From Streptomyces roseifaciens (GTDB taxonomy: Bacteria; Actinomycetota; Actinomycetes; Streptomycetales; Streptomycetaceae), in the NCBI RefSeq assembly GCF_001445655.1, contig NZ_LNBE01000003.1:2450045-2514044 (forward strand): a stretch of 64,000 bases of DNA. The letters run 5' to 3'. Below the pieces are notes generated by a model, which saw only the letters and a list, made by a program, of their open reading frames with translations, searched no databases and had not been told where the DNA came from. Positions 17,404 to 25,956 of the stretch are shown piece after piece (within the stretch, counting starts at the first letter, position 1; the number at the start of each line of letters is the position of its first letter). Both the position numbers and the translations under genes were made by a program.

Positions 17404-18006
17404 TCACAGGGATTCGGTGATGAGGGCGTGGAGGTGGGGGATGTGGCGGGCGGGGCGCTGCAGGAGGTGGACGTGGCGGGCGTTGTGCAGGACGGTGCCG
17501 GCGACGTCGCAGCCGATGGTGTCGCGGGCGTAGCGCATGACGTGGTCGGAGCGGGTGTGGCCGCGCACCCATGTCACAGGGGCGCTTTGGCGGGCGGCGT
17601 AGTCGCTCGTCCACCAGGTGATCAGGCGGCCCAGCCGGTCGTGCTCGGGGTTGGTGAACATCGCTCCGATGGTGAGGGCGGCTTCGCCTTGCTGTTCGGG
17701 GGTCCATCCCCAGGCGGGCGTATCGGGCAGGAGGGTGGTGACCCCGAGGGGGTGGGTGTCCTCGGTGAGTAGCCACACCCGCGGCTGCCCGTCCTCGGCA
17801 GCGCCGAAGGCAAGGAGCTGCATCACCTGGTCACGCTGCTCTTCGAGTTCGGTCTTGGCTGGTGGTAGCAGGTCGAGGAACTCGAGCCGGGAGCCGATCA
17901 GGCCGGCGACGGCGATCTGGTCTCTCTTCTCGGCTGGGCGCATGACGTACACCGGCCGGCCGACGCGAGCGATGGCGGGGATCGGCGAGGCTGCTGTGTG
18001 GTTCAC
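17404..18006 (-). CDS. GNAT-like acetyltransferase
   Basis: 200 residues from GTG 18006, overlapping the upstream gene stop by four bases (GTGA). The layout is GNAT-like: MRPAEKRDQIAVAGLI, helix-rich substrate region, VWLLTEDTHPLGVTTLL, AALTIGAMFTNPEHDRLGRL where the acetyl-CoA loop should be, and a C-terminal VTWVRGHTRSDHVMRYARD. The P-loop R/QxxGxG/A is only approximated by HDRLGRL, so the assignment is by overall shape. The substrate is unknown. Confidence 0.55.
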   Translation of the reverse strand: MNHTAASPIPAIARVGRPVYVMRPAEKRDQIAVAGLIGSRLEFLDLLPPAKTELEEQRDQVMQLLAFGAAEDGQPRVWLLTEDTHPLGVTTLLPDTPAWGWTPEQQGEAALTIGAMFTNPEHDRLGRLITWWTSDYAARQSAPVTWVRGHTRSDHVMRYARDTIGCDVAGTVLHNARHVHLLQRPARHIPHLHALITESL

Positions 18007-18761
18007 GGCGCTTCTCCTGTGGTGTGAGCGGTGCGGATGGTGTCAGCGAGGCGGCGGGCCTGGGCCGGGGTGGCGTGGCCGAGGATGATCCGGTCGGGAC
18101 GGGAGCAGGTGGAGCAGGCGGAATCAGCCATGGCATCGATGAACCCGCCGGTCGCCTGCTCCAGGAGAGGCAGCAACCGGTCGGCCAGCGCGTCGACAGC
18201 CTCCCGGCTGTCCAGACACAGCTCCTCGCCCTCCCTGCCCAGCAACCGGCACAAGCGCCCGGCGTCCTCAGCATCCAGCGCGCCGATCTCGATGCGGTCC
18301 TCGACCGCACGCACATCTCCGGCTGTGATGCCGGCCTGGGAGCAGGCGGTGCGCAGCTGGCGGGCGGCGGCCTGGGCCTCGGTCAGGTGGCCGCCGATCA
18401 GGGCGGCAAGCCGTTCGGCGTCCCCCGCCGTCTCCAAGGCGAGTTCCAGGGCAGGCTCGACCGCCACGACCGTACGCACATGCGCCCGGATCTCGTGACG
18501 CTCCAGCACCCTGTGCAGGGCAACAGCCAGACTCTCCACCGGCAGCAGGCTGTCGGTATTGGCGGGGGCGAGCAGAAGGTGGGGCGAGCCGTGCGCGGGA
18601 ATCGTGACGGTCACCGCGGGGCTCTCCCCGCCGGGGGCCACGCGCAGGATCGGATGGGTGCCACTCGACCGCAAAGCCTCCACCAGAGCCCTGCCAGCAG
18701 CGGAACGAACGTCCCTGCTACTGGAGGAGGGGGCCGGTGGGACGGATCGGGTACTGCTCAT
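18003..18761 (-). CDS. Hypothetical helical protein with terminal CxxC
   Basis: 252 residues from ATG 18761, seven bases after GAGGAGCG. A beta-containing N-terminus (ILRVAPGG, TVTIPAHGSPHLLL) is followed by a long helical region (ESLAVALHRVLERHEIRAHV, ERLAALIGGHLTEAQAAARQL) and ends with DSACSTCSRPDRIILGH. The CxxC might bind zinc but there is no second pair. Not recognised. It is coupled to the GNAT gene by a 4-base overlap. Confidence 0.65.
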   Translation of the reverse strand: MSSTRSVPPAPSSSSRDVRSAAGRALVEALRSSGTHPILRVAPGGESPAVTVTIPAHGSPHLLLAPANTDSLLPVESLAVALHRVLERHEIRAHVRTVVAVEPALELALETAGDAERLAALIGGHLTEAQAAARQLRTACSQAGITAGDVRAVEDRIEIGALDAEDAGRLCRLLGREGEELCLDSREAVDALADRLLPLLEQATGGFIDAMADSACSTCSRPDRIILGHATPAQARRLADTIRTAHTTGEAP

Positions 18762-18872
18762 GCCTGGAACGCTCCTCGGGTGCCGACGCATCTGGGATAG
18801 GGGGAAGGAAAGGGGGAGGTCATGGGCCGCTGCGCGCAGGGCACCGCCGTCTGCTCGGACAGGCCAGGGGGC

Positions 18873-19418
18873 CTACCCCGGGCACGGGGGGAGGCAGGGC
18901 GGCGAGTCTGGGGGAGGGCGTACTGACGGGGAGCGCTCGCTGAGGAGCCCCAATTGCCAGGCGAGGTGGATGGCATGGGCGGGGGTGCGGGCGTTCAGTT
19001 TGCTCAGCAGTGTCCCGCTGCCGGGACAGGGGCGGCCCCTGACGTGGTGGAGCAGCACGATCCGTTCGCCGGGGCTCAGCTTCGGCGCGCATTCCTCGCT
19101 GCGCGGCGGGGCGGGGAAGGACGGGTGGCTGTAGGCGGCATGTACCAGCGCGGGCATCCGCCGGGAGGACTCCAGCATTCGCGCCGCGGTGGCCAGGTAG
19201 GAGCGGATGGTGGAGGGCTTGAGCTGCAGCGCCTCGGCGGTCTCCGGCGCGGTCCTGCCGTGAGCGATGAGCGTGATCACGGTGCGGTGGGGGAAGCTGA
19301 TGAACCGGGCCGCCTCCATTGCCTGCACCTCACCCGGCGACAGCACCCGTGCCAGGACCGCCGAGCACCATGCGGCGTGTGGCACGGCAGCCTCGACTCC
19401 GGACGGCGGCCGGGTCAT
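18873..19418 (-). CDS. LuxR-type solo HTH regulator
   Basis: 181 residues from ATG 19418, which overlaps the upstream gene stop (ATGA). There are two HTH-like regions. The first is PHRTVITLIAHGRTAPETAE then LQLKPSTIRSYLATAARML, a GerE/LuxR-type helix-turn-helix. The second, LSPGERIVLLHHVRG with LLSKLNARTPAHAIHLAWQLG, looks like a degenerate repeat of the same domain. No receiver or sensor domain is present. The similar protein at 22234 has the same two-part design, so these are paralogous regulators. Confidence 0.7.
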   Translation of the reverse strand: MTRPPSGVEAAVPHAAWCSAVLARVLSPGEVQAMEAARFISFPHRTVITLIAHGRTAPETAEALQLKPSTIRSYLATAARMLESSRRMPALVHAAYSHPSFPAPPRSEECAPKLSPGERIVLLHHVRGRPCPGSGTLLSKLNARTPAHAIHLAWQLGLLSERSPSVRPPPDSPPCLPPCPG

Positions 19419-19885
19419 CGCCTGGCCTTTCGCCCTGGGGAGGCAGTGCGGCGGGGCGGCACTGGCCGGGTTGTGGCCAGGGCCTTGTAGAGCTTGTTGG
19501 GGTCGGTGGTGCCGCCGGGGCGGACAATCCAGTGCAGGTCCCTGCCCGACGCTTGTGATCTGGGGAGCGGCAGTTCCAGGACTGCGCCGTTGCGCATCAG
19601 ACGGGCGCCGGGCAGTTCCTTCCAGGCCAGGGTGGGGGTGAGGGAGATGAGGAAGGTCCAGGCGCCGCCGATGCCGGCGAGGACGGGTCCGGGGTCCGCT
19701 CCGAGCCGTGCCAGCGCCCGCATGCCGTCCTGCGCGGGGACTCTGACGGCATTCCACTCGATACCGCACGGCACCCGGTGCACACCCCCCAGTGGCATCC
19801 GGCGGCGGCCCGGATGCGCCGTGGCACCCCCGCGGGGAGCGGCACACAGCCGGTACGGATCAATCACCGTGGGAACGGCAGTCAC
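19415..19885 (-). CDS. WDAVRV-type conserved protein, paralogue of 23270-24196
   Basis: 156 residues. The central pattern is IEWNAVRVPAQDGMRALARL, GAWTFLISLTPTLAWKELPG, GAVLELPLPRS and LHWIVRPGG. The same order occurs in the longer protein at 23270 (ETWDAVRVPLGLGLQA, QLYFFVPARR, AVVVPPRES, LRWIRW). The fold may be related to the N-terminal domain of bifunctional DNA primase/polymerases, but this is a guess. It is coupled on both sides: it overlaps the glycosyltransferase stop upstream and the LuxR-type start downstream by four bases each. Confidence 0.6.
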   Translation of the reverse strand: MTAVPTVIDPYRLCAAPRGGATAHPGRRRMPLGGVHRVPCGIEWNAVRVPAQDGMRALARLGADPGPVLAGIGGAWTFLISLTPTLAWKELPGARLMRNGAVLELPLPRSQASGRDLHWIVRPGGTTDPNKLYKALATTRPVPPRRTASPGRKARR

Positions 19886-21099
19886 CGGACCCTCACCCCC
19901 TCACGTCGGGGCGCGGCGCGCAGTGCAGCGCTGTCGGCTGCTGGTTCGTGACCGGTCGGTTGTTCGCTGGTGGCGGGCTGTTCGGCCAGCATGCGGAGGC
20001 CGGGGTGGGGCTGGGTTCCGGCTCGGGTCGGGCGCACCGCGCGGTAGGCGGAGGCTGCCCGGGTGGCCACATGGGCCCAGGACAGGGGGCCTTCGGCCAG
20101 GCGCCGGCCGCGGCGGCCCAGCGCCCGGGCCCGCGACGGATGCCCGTGCAACCGCGTGAGCAGGCGAGGGAGGTCGGCCATGGCGGACTGCTCGGAGACC
20201 AGCGCGAAGGACCACGTGCGGGGGAACCCGGCCAGTGCCTGGGGCGTGGCGATCACCGGCACTCCTGCAGCCATGTAGGCCAGGACCTGGGCCCGCATCC
20301 CGCAGGCCTCGCTGTGGCAGGCGATCCCGGCAGACGCCCCCGCCAGCACCGTGCCGAGGTCAGCAACCGGCCCCTGCAGCTCGAACCTGGGCACGGCTGG
20401 CGGCAGGCTCCGGGGGAAGCGGCCGTAGACGGCCACCGGTATGTCCTGCGGCAGGCGCGCATGGAGCGTCAGGAGGGCCTGGGCATTGCCGGAGCGGGTG
20501 AAGTCAGCGGCCATCACCACCGGACCGTCCTTCACCCAGCCCCCGGACACACGCCCGGGGGCGGCACCGGCGGGGACAATGCTCACCTGCCCGGCCCCGG
20601 CATCCACCGCGTGCCGCAGATCCCGGCCGGTCAGAGCCACCACCGCATCCGCCAGCCAGATCGCCTCCGCCTGCACCCCACCCGGCCCACCCGGGCCTCT
20701 GCCCGGCCGGCCGGTGCCCTGCTCGACGGCGTGCATCTCATGCACCAGCGACGCCCCCACGAGGTCGGCGAGCTGCCGCCCGCAGCGCACCACGAGGGCA
20801 CTGTCATTCACGACGAGCACCTCCGGACGCCGCTCGAGCACCAGGTGCCGCAGGCGTTCGAAGCTGAAGTAGTCCTCGGGGGAGAGGCGGGTGCAGGGGA
20901 AGGGCCAGCCGGTGACTGGCGCAGGCCCGGGGCCGGGGCTGGGGTCATAGAGCAGGACCTCGACCTGCACGCCCAAGCCGCCTTCGGTCAGGTGCCGGTT
21001 GAGCTCCAGCACCCGCACCGCCGCCCCGCTCAAGGCCAGAGCACCAGCGAATCCATCAGTCGAGGCAATCACCAGCACACGCAGCGCCCGCTCACGCAC
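19882..21099 (-). CDS. GT-B glycosyltransferase (family 4-like)
   Basis: About 405 residues; GTG 21099 is preferred (GGTGGGGG nine bases upstream), TTG 21105 is in frame. The N-terminal Rossmann half starts ALRVLVIASTDGFAGAL; the C-terminal half has VVMAADFTRSGNAQALLTLH, VAVYGRFPRSLPPAVP and the donor-binding EACGMRAQVLAYMAAGVPVIA, where the usual EGFG-type acidic motif reads SEACGM. The C-terminal 40 residues look unstructured. It would transfer a sugar from a nucleotide donor to an unknown acceptor. It is the first large gene of a four-gene coupled set. Confidence 0.8.
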   Translation of the reverse strand: MRERALRVLVIASTDGFAGALALSGAAVRVLELNRHLTEGGLGVQVEVLLYDPSPGPGPAPVTGWPFPCTRLSPEDYFSFERLRHLVLERRPEVLVVNDSALVVRCGRQLADLVGASLVHEMHAVEQGTGRPGRGPGGPGGVQAEAIWLADAVVALTGRDLRHAVDAGAGQVSIVPAGAAPGRVSGGWVKDGPVVMAADFTRSGNAQALLTLHARLPQDIPVAVYGRFPRSLPPAVPRFELQGPVADLGTVLAGASAGIACHSEACGMRAQVLAYMAAGVPVIATPQALAGFPRTWSFALVSEQSAMADLPRLLTRLHGHPSRARALGRRGRRLAEGPLSWAHVATRAASAYRAVRPTRAGTQPHPGLRMLAEQPATSEQPTGHEPAADSAALRAAPRREGVRVR

Positions 21100-21208
21100 C
21101 AGCAACTACCCCCACCCGGTCCAGCGCCAGGCAGACCAGCGGCTTCAGGTGGAACACGATCAGGCATATGGCAGGGGTGGGCGGGGGCCTCAGGCGTGGT
21201 GCAGGCAT
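21092..21208 (-). CDS. Tiny coupled ORF upstream of the glycosyltransferase
   Basis: 38 codons from ATG 21208 (AAGGAA upstream) with a stop inside the first codons of the glycosyltransferase. The peptide has a proline-rich start MPAPRLRPPPTPA and a hydrophobic stretch ICLIVFHLKPLVCLALD with two cysteines. It may be a leader peptide that couples translation, or a small membrane peptide. A tiny ORF in the same place relative to the related gene at 23270 supports a leader role. Confidence 0.35.
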   Translation of the reverse strand: MPAPRLRPPPTPAICLIVFHLKPLVCLALDRVGVVAGA

Positions 21209-21370
21209 GACGTATTCCTTGAAGGTTGGTGTGTGACGGATGCGCTGGGGCGCACCGCGGCACGGATGACCGGGCACGAGGGTGCGGGGGTGGTGCGCCG
21301 TCTGGTGGTTCGGGCCCTGCCAGCGCGAAGCAGGACTTGGGGCTTCCAGCCGGATCGAAGAAGCGGGGAA

Positions 21371-22099
21371 TCAGGTGCGCAAGGCGCCGACCGGGACCGG
21401 AGCGCCGGGGCGTGTCCGGCCGCGGGTTGCGGGTCGGTAGGCGGTGGACAGCAGCCAGTCGGCAGCCTCCACGACGGAGAGGGCGGTGTGCGTGGGAGAA
21501 GATCCGGTGACAGCGGTGCCAGCGAGGGGTTCACTGGAGATCCATACGGTGTCCAGCCCGGCACGCATACCGGCAAGGACATCCGTCTCGAGCTCGTCCC
21601 CGACCATCACCGCGGGCCCGTCACCGGCGTGGAGGGCATCGAGAGCGATGTGCAGCAGCGCCGGGTCGGGCTTGCGCACCCCGTACTCACCGGAGACCAC
21701 GACGGCCTGCGGGAAGTAGGAGGAGAGCCGGGCTGTGCGGAGCTTGAGCCGCTGGGCGGCCGGGGCCCCGTTGGTCACCACCCCCAGCCGCCAGCCGCCC
21801 GCCATCAACCGGTCCAGAGCAGCACCAACCGCCGGCCGGTAGGGCACCAGCTCGGCCGACCGCCGCCGGTACTGCCGGTGCAGCGCCTCAACGGAGGCCG
21901 GGAGAGCGAAGGACTCCTTGAGCGCAGCGAAGAACTCATGCCGCATCTCCCCGAGTTCACGGTCGGCTTGATGAATGTCCTCCAGCGGTATGCCGTGGCA
22001 GGCGCTGAACTCGCCCGCCCAGCGCGCGAAGGCGGTGCGCTGATCGGTCAGCGTGCCGTCCAGATCGAAGAGGGCGACCTTGGATGCAGGGGTACACAT
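21371..22099 (-). CDS. HAD-superfamily phosphatase
   Basis: 242 residues from ATG 22099 (GGAG ten bases upstream); ATG 22114 is an in-frame alternative. Motif I VALFDLDGTLTD, motif II GVVTNG, motif III VRKPDPALLH and motif IV VMVGDELETDVLAGMRAG are intact. Closest in the window to the HAD at 11470, with matching cap features (FFAALKESFALPASVEALH against FFQLVKDTFDVPGTVDVLH). It follows the LuxR-type gene by 134 bases. Confidence 0.85.
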   Translation of the reverse strand: MCTPASKVALFDLDGTLTDQRTAFARWAGEFSACHGIPLEDIHQADRELGEMRHEFFAALKESFALPASVEALHRQYRRRSAELVPYRPAVGAALDRLMAGGWRLGVVTNGAPAAQRLKLRTARLSSYFPQAVVVSGEYGVRKPDPALLHIALDALHAGDGPAVMVGDELETDVLAGMRAGLDTVWISSEPLAGTAVTGSSPTHTALSVVEAADWLLSTAYRPATRGRTRPGAPVPVGALRT

Positions 22100-22233
22100 T
22101 GCGGCTGGCTCCATACGGGGTGGACCGGGTGACAGCAGCGGACAGCGCCACCGGGAGATAGAGGAGGGACAGGAAGCGACTTGGGGACGGGCCGACAGGC
22201 CCGGGCCGCGTGCAGGTGCTGGGGCCGGATGGT

Positions 22234-22716
22234 CTACTCGTCCGGCGGCATGACGGTGTGCGTGACATCCAGCACCTGGTAGGCGTGCCCGAGCCATACC
22301 AGGTGCCCGGTGTTGCGGGCTGCGGCCCGGGCCATCAGGGCCTGGATGCGCAGGGATGCTTCGAGTTCGGACAGCCCCAGGAAACGGGCTATCTGCCGGG
22401 GCCTGGCCCGGGTGGCCACCGCCTGCCAGGCACGGCGCTCCTCCTCGGTGATCTCCCACGGCAGGACGAGCGGCTCCGGTGGCTGCAGCGCACCCGTCAC
22501 GATCGCGGCATGGACCTTGACGGGTCTGCTGCGCGCGAGCAGCTTGTCACCGATGGAGCTCAGGTGGCGGGTGACCGTCCCCGGCTGCACGCCCAGGGCC
22601 TTGCCCACTTCTTCGTTGCTCAGGCCGTGGGCGACCTGCTGGATCACCGAGGTTTCCCGTGCGGTCAGCTGCGTGGTGTGAGCTTTGATGGAATGAAAGG
22701 CCCGGCCGGCCATCAC
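22234..22716 (-). CDS. LuxR-type solo HTH regulator
   Basis: 160 residues. The N-terminal half is a clear GerE/LuxR DNA-binding domain: LTARETSVIQQVAHGLSNEE, then LGVQPGTVTRHLSSIGDKL. The second half, ITEEERRAWQAVATRARPRQ then FLGLSELEASLRIQALM, looks like a second degenerate HTH unit, as in the 18873 protein. There is no sensor domain. GTG 22716 and ATG 22713 both follow GAGAGAGG. It probably regulates the adjacent HAD and WDAVRV-type genes. Confidence 0.75.
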   Translation of the reverse strand: MMAGRAFHSIKAHTTQLTARETSVIQQVAHGLSNEEVGKALGVQPGTVTRHLSSIGDKLLARSRPVKVHAAIVTGALQPPEPLVLPWEITEEERRAWQAVATRARPRQIARFLGLSELEASLRIQALMARAAARNTGHLVWLGHAYQVLDVTHTVMPPDE

Positions 22717-22773
22717 ATGACGCCTCTCTCAGGGGATGCGGACGAAGGGTGCTGCAGCTCGGTGCTGCTGTGA

Positions 22774-23196
22774 TCAGGGCGTGCTGTCGGTGAGCTCGAT
22801 CAGCGTGTGGATCATGTGGGCCAGGCGCCGCAGGCCCGGGAGCGTCGGTTGTGCCGATTGCCGTTCGGCGAGAACGTTCTGGGCGTGCATGAGGGTGCGG
22901 GTGGTGTGCAGCCCGGGATGCCGGGCATACAAGGTGTGCCGGGTCTGCAGCAGGTCTGCCAGGACGGGCAGCAGCTCGCCGGTGACTGCCGGGATGCGGG
23001 CGGGGCGGAGGGCGGCGTGCTGGCCCATGACCTCCTCCAAGAGGTCATACGTGCGCTCCTGGACGGCAGGCCTTGCCGGCGTGAGATGGCCGGACAGTAC
23101 GGTCAGGATGCGCTGCAGAACGGCCGGGCTGTTCTGGCAGGCTGCCAGGGGAGTGTCCCACCCGGCGGGGGCGGCGGACGCGGTCGTGGTGGTCAT
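22774..23196 (-). CDS. Hypothetical helical protein
   Basis: 140 residues from ATG 23196 (GGGG upstream); a GTG-led start at 23208 adds MGHG. It is mostly helix: SPAVLQRILTVLSGHL, RTYDLLEEVMGQHAAL, LLPVLADLLQTRHTLYARH, LRRLAHMIHTLIEL. There are no membrane segments or motifs. Not recognised. It lies between the WDAVRV-type gene (73 bases upstream) and the LuxR-type regulator (57 bases downstream), all in one direction. Confidence 0.6.
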   Translation of the reverse strand: MTTTTASAAPAGWDTPLAACQNSPAVLQRILTVLSGHLTPARPAVQERTYDLLEEVMGQHAALRPARIPAVTGELLPVLADLLQTRHTLYARHPGLHTTRTLMHAQNVLAERQSAQPTLPGLRRLAHMIHTLIELTDSTP

Positions 23197-23269
23197 GCCA
23201 TGCCCCACAGGGCCAGCGATTCCACCAGCAGCAGCCCCCGCCCGTGCTGGGCGTCGTCGTCCGGGCTCA

Positions 23270-24196
23270 TCATGCTGCCGATCGCGGCGACGAATGTCCG
23301 GTGGTGGTGTCGCCCCTGATGCTCGGGCTGACCTGCCACGTCATCTCACGATCAGCCACGGTGATACTGACTCGCACGGAGCGCCCTCGCCCGCACGCTT
23401 TGACCTGCGCATCGCGGGTCCGGTGGTCTCCAACCCATTCCAAAAGCAGCGCGCCGGTCTCCTGGGGGAGGAAGGAGGAGAAGGTTCTCAGGCTTGTGTG
23501 CAGCCACCGGATGGCCTGCACAGGGCTGGAGAGGTTCAGCTCCTCCCGCAGCACCTGCCGGTCCTCGGACGAGGTCACGTGCCCGGTGCGTTCACACACC
23601 CAGGACACGTGGGACAGGTCCGATGGCAGCGGGTGGGGCGGATCCCAGTCGACGGCCACACAGGAACCCTCCCGAGGCCACTCGACCCGCAACCGGGCCA
23701 CGGCTGCGGACGTCCAGTCCTCATCCTGACCGCCCCGAGGGATCACGATTCCCTTCAGAGCAGCCTTGCCTGCCCGCCCGCGGTTCTGGCCGCCGGTGCG
23801 GGCGTGCCCGGCCGTCAGACGGGTGAGGACCTGCTGCAGCCGGCAGGCATCCGTCAACCGACCGCCCTGACCGTGCTCACCGTCGTCCCAGCGGATCCAG
23901 CGCAGCCCGTGCGGTGCCCAGGCCGTGCTCTCGCGAGGTGGCACGACCACGGCGGACCCCCGGCCCAGCACCACGGCCTCCTTCGGCAGGCGGGAGCCGT
24001 CGAGACGCCGGGCGGGCACGAAGAAGTAAAGCTGCTGAGCACCCTCGTCAACCAGCGGCGTACCGCCACTGCCCGGGGTTTCGGCCTCGAGCGCCGTGCA
24101 GGCCTGCAGCCCCAGACCGAGGGGGACGCGTACGGCGTCCCAAGTCTCGCCGGCGTCAACGGCACTGGGACTGCTGACATCGAGGGAGGCAATCAC
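23270..24196 (-). CDS. WDAVRV-type conserved protein with C-terminal extension
   Basis: 308 residues from GTG 24196, overlapping the stop of a tiny ORF by four bases. The N-terminal 140 residues resemble the 19415 protein: ETWDAVRVPLGLGLQA, QQLYFFVPARRLDG, SAVVVPPRES, LRWIRWDDG. The remaining half is different and beta-rich: LRVEWPREGSCVAVDWDPP, VCERTGHVTSSEDRQVL, SVRVSITVADREMTWQV. This region may be a separate domain. The function is not known; a primase/polymerase-N-like fold is possible. Confidence 0.6.
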   Translation of the reverse strand: MIASLDVSSPSAVDAGETWDAVRVPLGLGLQACTALEAETPGSGGTPLVDEGAQQLYFFVPARRLDGSRLPKEAVVLGRGSAVVVPPRESTAWAPHGLRWIRWDDGEHGQGGRLTDACRLQQVLTRLTAGHARTGGQNRGRAGKAALKGIVIPRGGQDEDWTSAAVARLRVEWPREGSCVAVDWDPPHPLPSDLSHVSWVCERTGHVTSSEDRQVLREELNLSSPVQAIRWLHTSLRTFSSFLPQETGALLLEWVGDHRTRDAQVKACGRGRSVRVSITVADREMTWQVSPSIRGDTTTGHSSPRSAA

Positions 24197-24249
24197 TGCC
24201 GACCTCCCCACCCCGTGGGGTACACCGACCGCCGGCACGTCGTGGTCAT
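24193..24249 (-). CDS. Tiny 18-residue coupled ORF
   Basis: ATG 24249 sits nine bases after GGAGGGG, a strong ribosome site. The product is MTTTCRRSVYPTGWGGRQ, and its TGA overlaps the GTG of the next gene. The good ribosome site belongs to this ORF and the larger gene has none, so translation of the larger gene probably depends on it. A comparable tiny ORF precedes the glycosyltransferase at 21099. Confidence 0.45.
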   Translation of the reverse strand: MTTTCRRSVYPTGWGGRQ

Positions 24250-24433
24250 CACCGAGATCCCCTCCATGAGAGACCCTTCTGCTGTCTGACTGCTGCGAGG
24301 ACGAGCGGCAGCGGTGCGGCTCGCAGCACGCCGCGCCTTTCTGGCCGCCGCCGTGGATTCGGACGGGCCGTCTCCGCAAAGCGAGAGGTCCGAGCCTGAT
24401 GCCTGCAGGGAGCCATCTCCACCCCCATTCCTC

Positions 24434-24492
24434 CCCCGGACCTTCCCCGGATTGAGAGGGCAGTCCCCGGAGTTACCCCGGACCTTCCCCGG
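24434..24492. repeat. Two 17-bp direct repeats, 42 bp apart
   Basis: CCCCGGACCTTCCCCGG occurs at 24434-24450 and 24476-24492, with a related CAGTCCCCGGAG between. The 42-bp spacing is about four helical turns. They lie 85-145 bases before the HTH-TPR gene in the 327-base divergent gap at 24250-24576, which contains no other gene. They are candidate operator sites. Confidence 0.5.
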
Positions 24493-24576
24493 GTCTGCTA
24501 AACCCTGCTCGGGAAGGGAAGTTAGGAGGGTGCAGACGCTATTTTCGAAGGCACGGATCGTGCTGGGCCTACGGCA

Positions 24577-25932
24577 ATGGGGGGCGCAATGCGCACACTG
24601 CTGCGGAAGCTGCTCGACGAGCGGGGGCAGCGCGATTACTCCGCCTTCTTGCCGCACTTCCGGAAGGCCGCCCGGGAGCTCGCGGACATCGAGGGCAACC
24701 CCGACCTCAGGAAGCTTGAGCCCGCTCTGAAGACCTTCGAGTACTGGTACTACGGCCAGCGCCACCCCCAGCGGGACGCCCGACGCGTGCTCACCCACAT
24801 GTTCGGGCTGACCGTCCAGCAGCTGTGGAGCCCGGCGCCCGAGAGCACCAGCCAGGCCCTCCCGCCCGGGCCCTGCCCTGACGGCCGCGCCGACCCGGGC
24901 ACGGTCCTCAACGAGATGAGAAGGACGGCACAAATGGCAGCACAGCGCGCAGCAGACTTCGTCATGGGAGCCGAACGAGGCCAGATCGGCCCCGAGACCC
25001 TCGGCCTCCTGGCCGACCGGGTGCAGTCGATCGTCGAGGACTACCCGCGGGTCCCCCTGCCGCAGATCTGGGACGAGATCGCACGGACCCAGGACGAGGT
25101 GTTCCGCCTCCTGGAAAGCGGCCGGGTCGCACGCCCGGCGCAGATCCGCGAGCTCAACATCCTCGCCGCGATCCTCTCCTTCCACATGGCCAAGGGCTCG
25201 CACGACATAGGCGACGCGAAGCTGGCGATGTACCAGGCCCGCGCCGCCGGCCTGTGCGCCCAGCACGCCGAACACCCCGGCCTCATCGCCCTCACCTACG
25301 GCCTGAAGTCGCTCATCACCTACTGGTCGAACAAAGCCACCGAGGCCCTGCACTACGCCCGCCAGGGAGCTGCCGAATGCCCCGGCGTGCGCGGCACGGT
25401 CATCGTGTGGCTGGCCGGGCTGGAAGCCCGCGCCGCTGCCCTCCTCGGCGACGCCGAAGCCGCACAAGCCGCCATCCGCCGCGCGCACGAACTCCGCGAC
25501 CGTGTCGTGGCCGACGACCTCGACAATCTCGGCGGCCTGCTCCTCTTCCCCGGCAAGAAGCACCTGTACTACACCGTGGAAACCCGGGTGCTCCTGCACG
25601 ACGGCACCACCGGCACCGTCGCCATGGCCGAGGAAGCCGTTGAGGGGTTCGCCGACCACAACGACCCGCACTGGGCCTTCGGCGACCAGGCCGGAGCCCA
25701 GTGCAACCTTGCCCTGACCCGCCTCCACGCCGGAGAGATCGACGGAGCCGCCGAAGCCATCCGGCCCGTCCTCGACCTCGCCCCCGCCCTGCGCAACCGC
25801 GGCATCGTCGTTTCCGCCAACCGCGTCCGCGCCGCCCTCCCCACAGGCACCGCCCGGGAAGCCGTCACAGCCCGGGACCTGCGCGAGGAGATCGAGGCCT
25901 ACAGCCCCGGACAACTCGCCCTTCCCCGCTGA
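24577..25932 (+). CDS. HTH-TPR type regulator
   Basis: 451 residues. The N-terminus (LLRKLLDERGQRDYSAFLPH, then LKTFEYWYYGQRHPQRDARR) looks like a divergent HTH of the kind that precedes TPR regulators in Streptomyces; a segment with the pattern of TPR helices follows from about residue 110 (LGLLADRVQSIVEDYP, LNILAAILSFHMAKGS, YQARAAGLCAQHAEHPGLIA). The LGGLLLFPGKKHLYY segment is matched by LGGILTFPRAKQEYY in the 27986 protein. ATG 24589 has a closer purine run than ATG 24577. It heads an operon with the GNAT gene 24 bases downstream. Confidence 0.75.
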   Translation: MGGAMRTLLRKLLDERGQRDYSAFLPHFRKAARELADIEGNPDLRKLEPALKTFEYWYYGQRHPQRDARRVLTHMFGLTVQQLWSPAPESTSQALPPGPCPDGRADPGTVLNEMRRTAQMAAQRAADFVMGAERGQIGPETLGLLADRVQSIVEDYPRVPLPQIWDEIARTQDEVFRLLESGRVARPAQIRELNILAAILSFHMAKGSHDIGDAKLAMYQARAAGLCAQHAEHPGLIALTYGLKSLITYWSNKATEALHYARQGAAECPGVRGTVIVWLAGLEARAAALLGDAEAAQAAIRRAHELRDRVVADDLDNLGGLLLFPGKKHLYYTVETRVLLHDGTTGTVAMAEEAVEGFADHNDPHWAFGDQAGAQCNLALTRLHAGEIDGAAEAIRPVLDLAPALRNRGIVVSANRVRAALPTGTAREAVTARDLREEIEAYSPGQLALPR

Positions 25933-25956
25933 ACTGCGCGGGTAGAGTCGCTGGAC

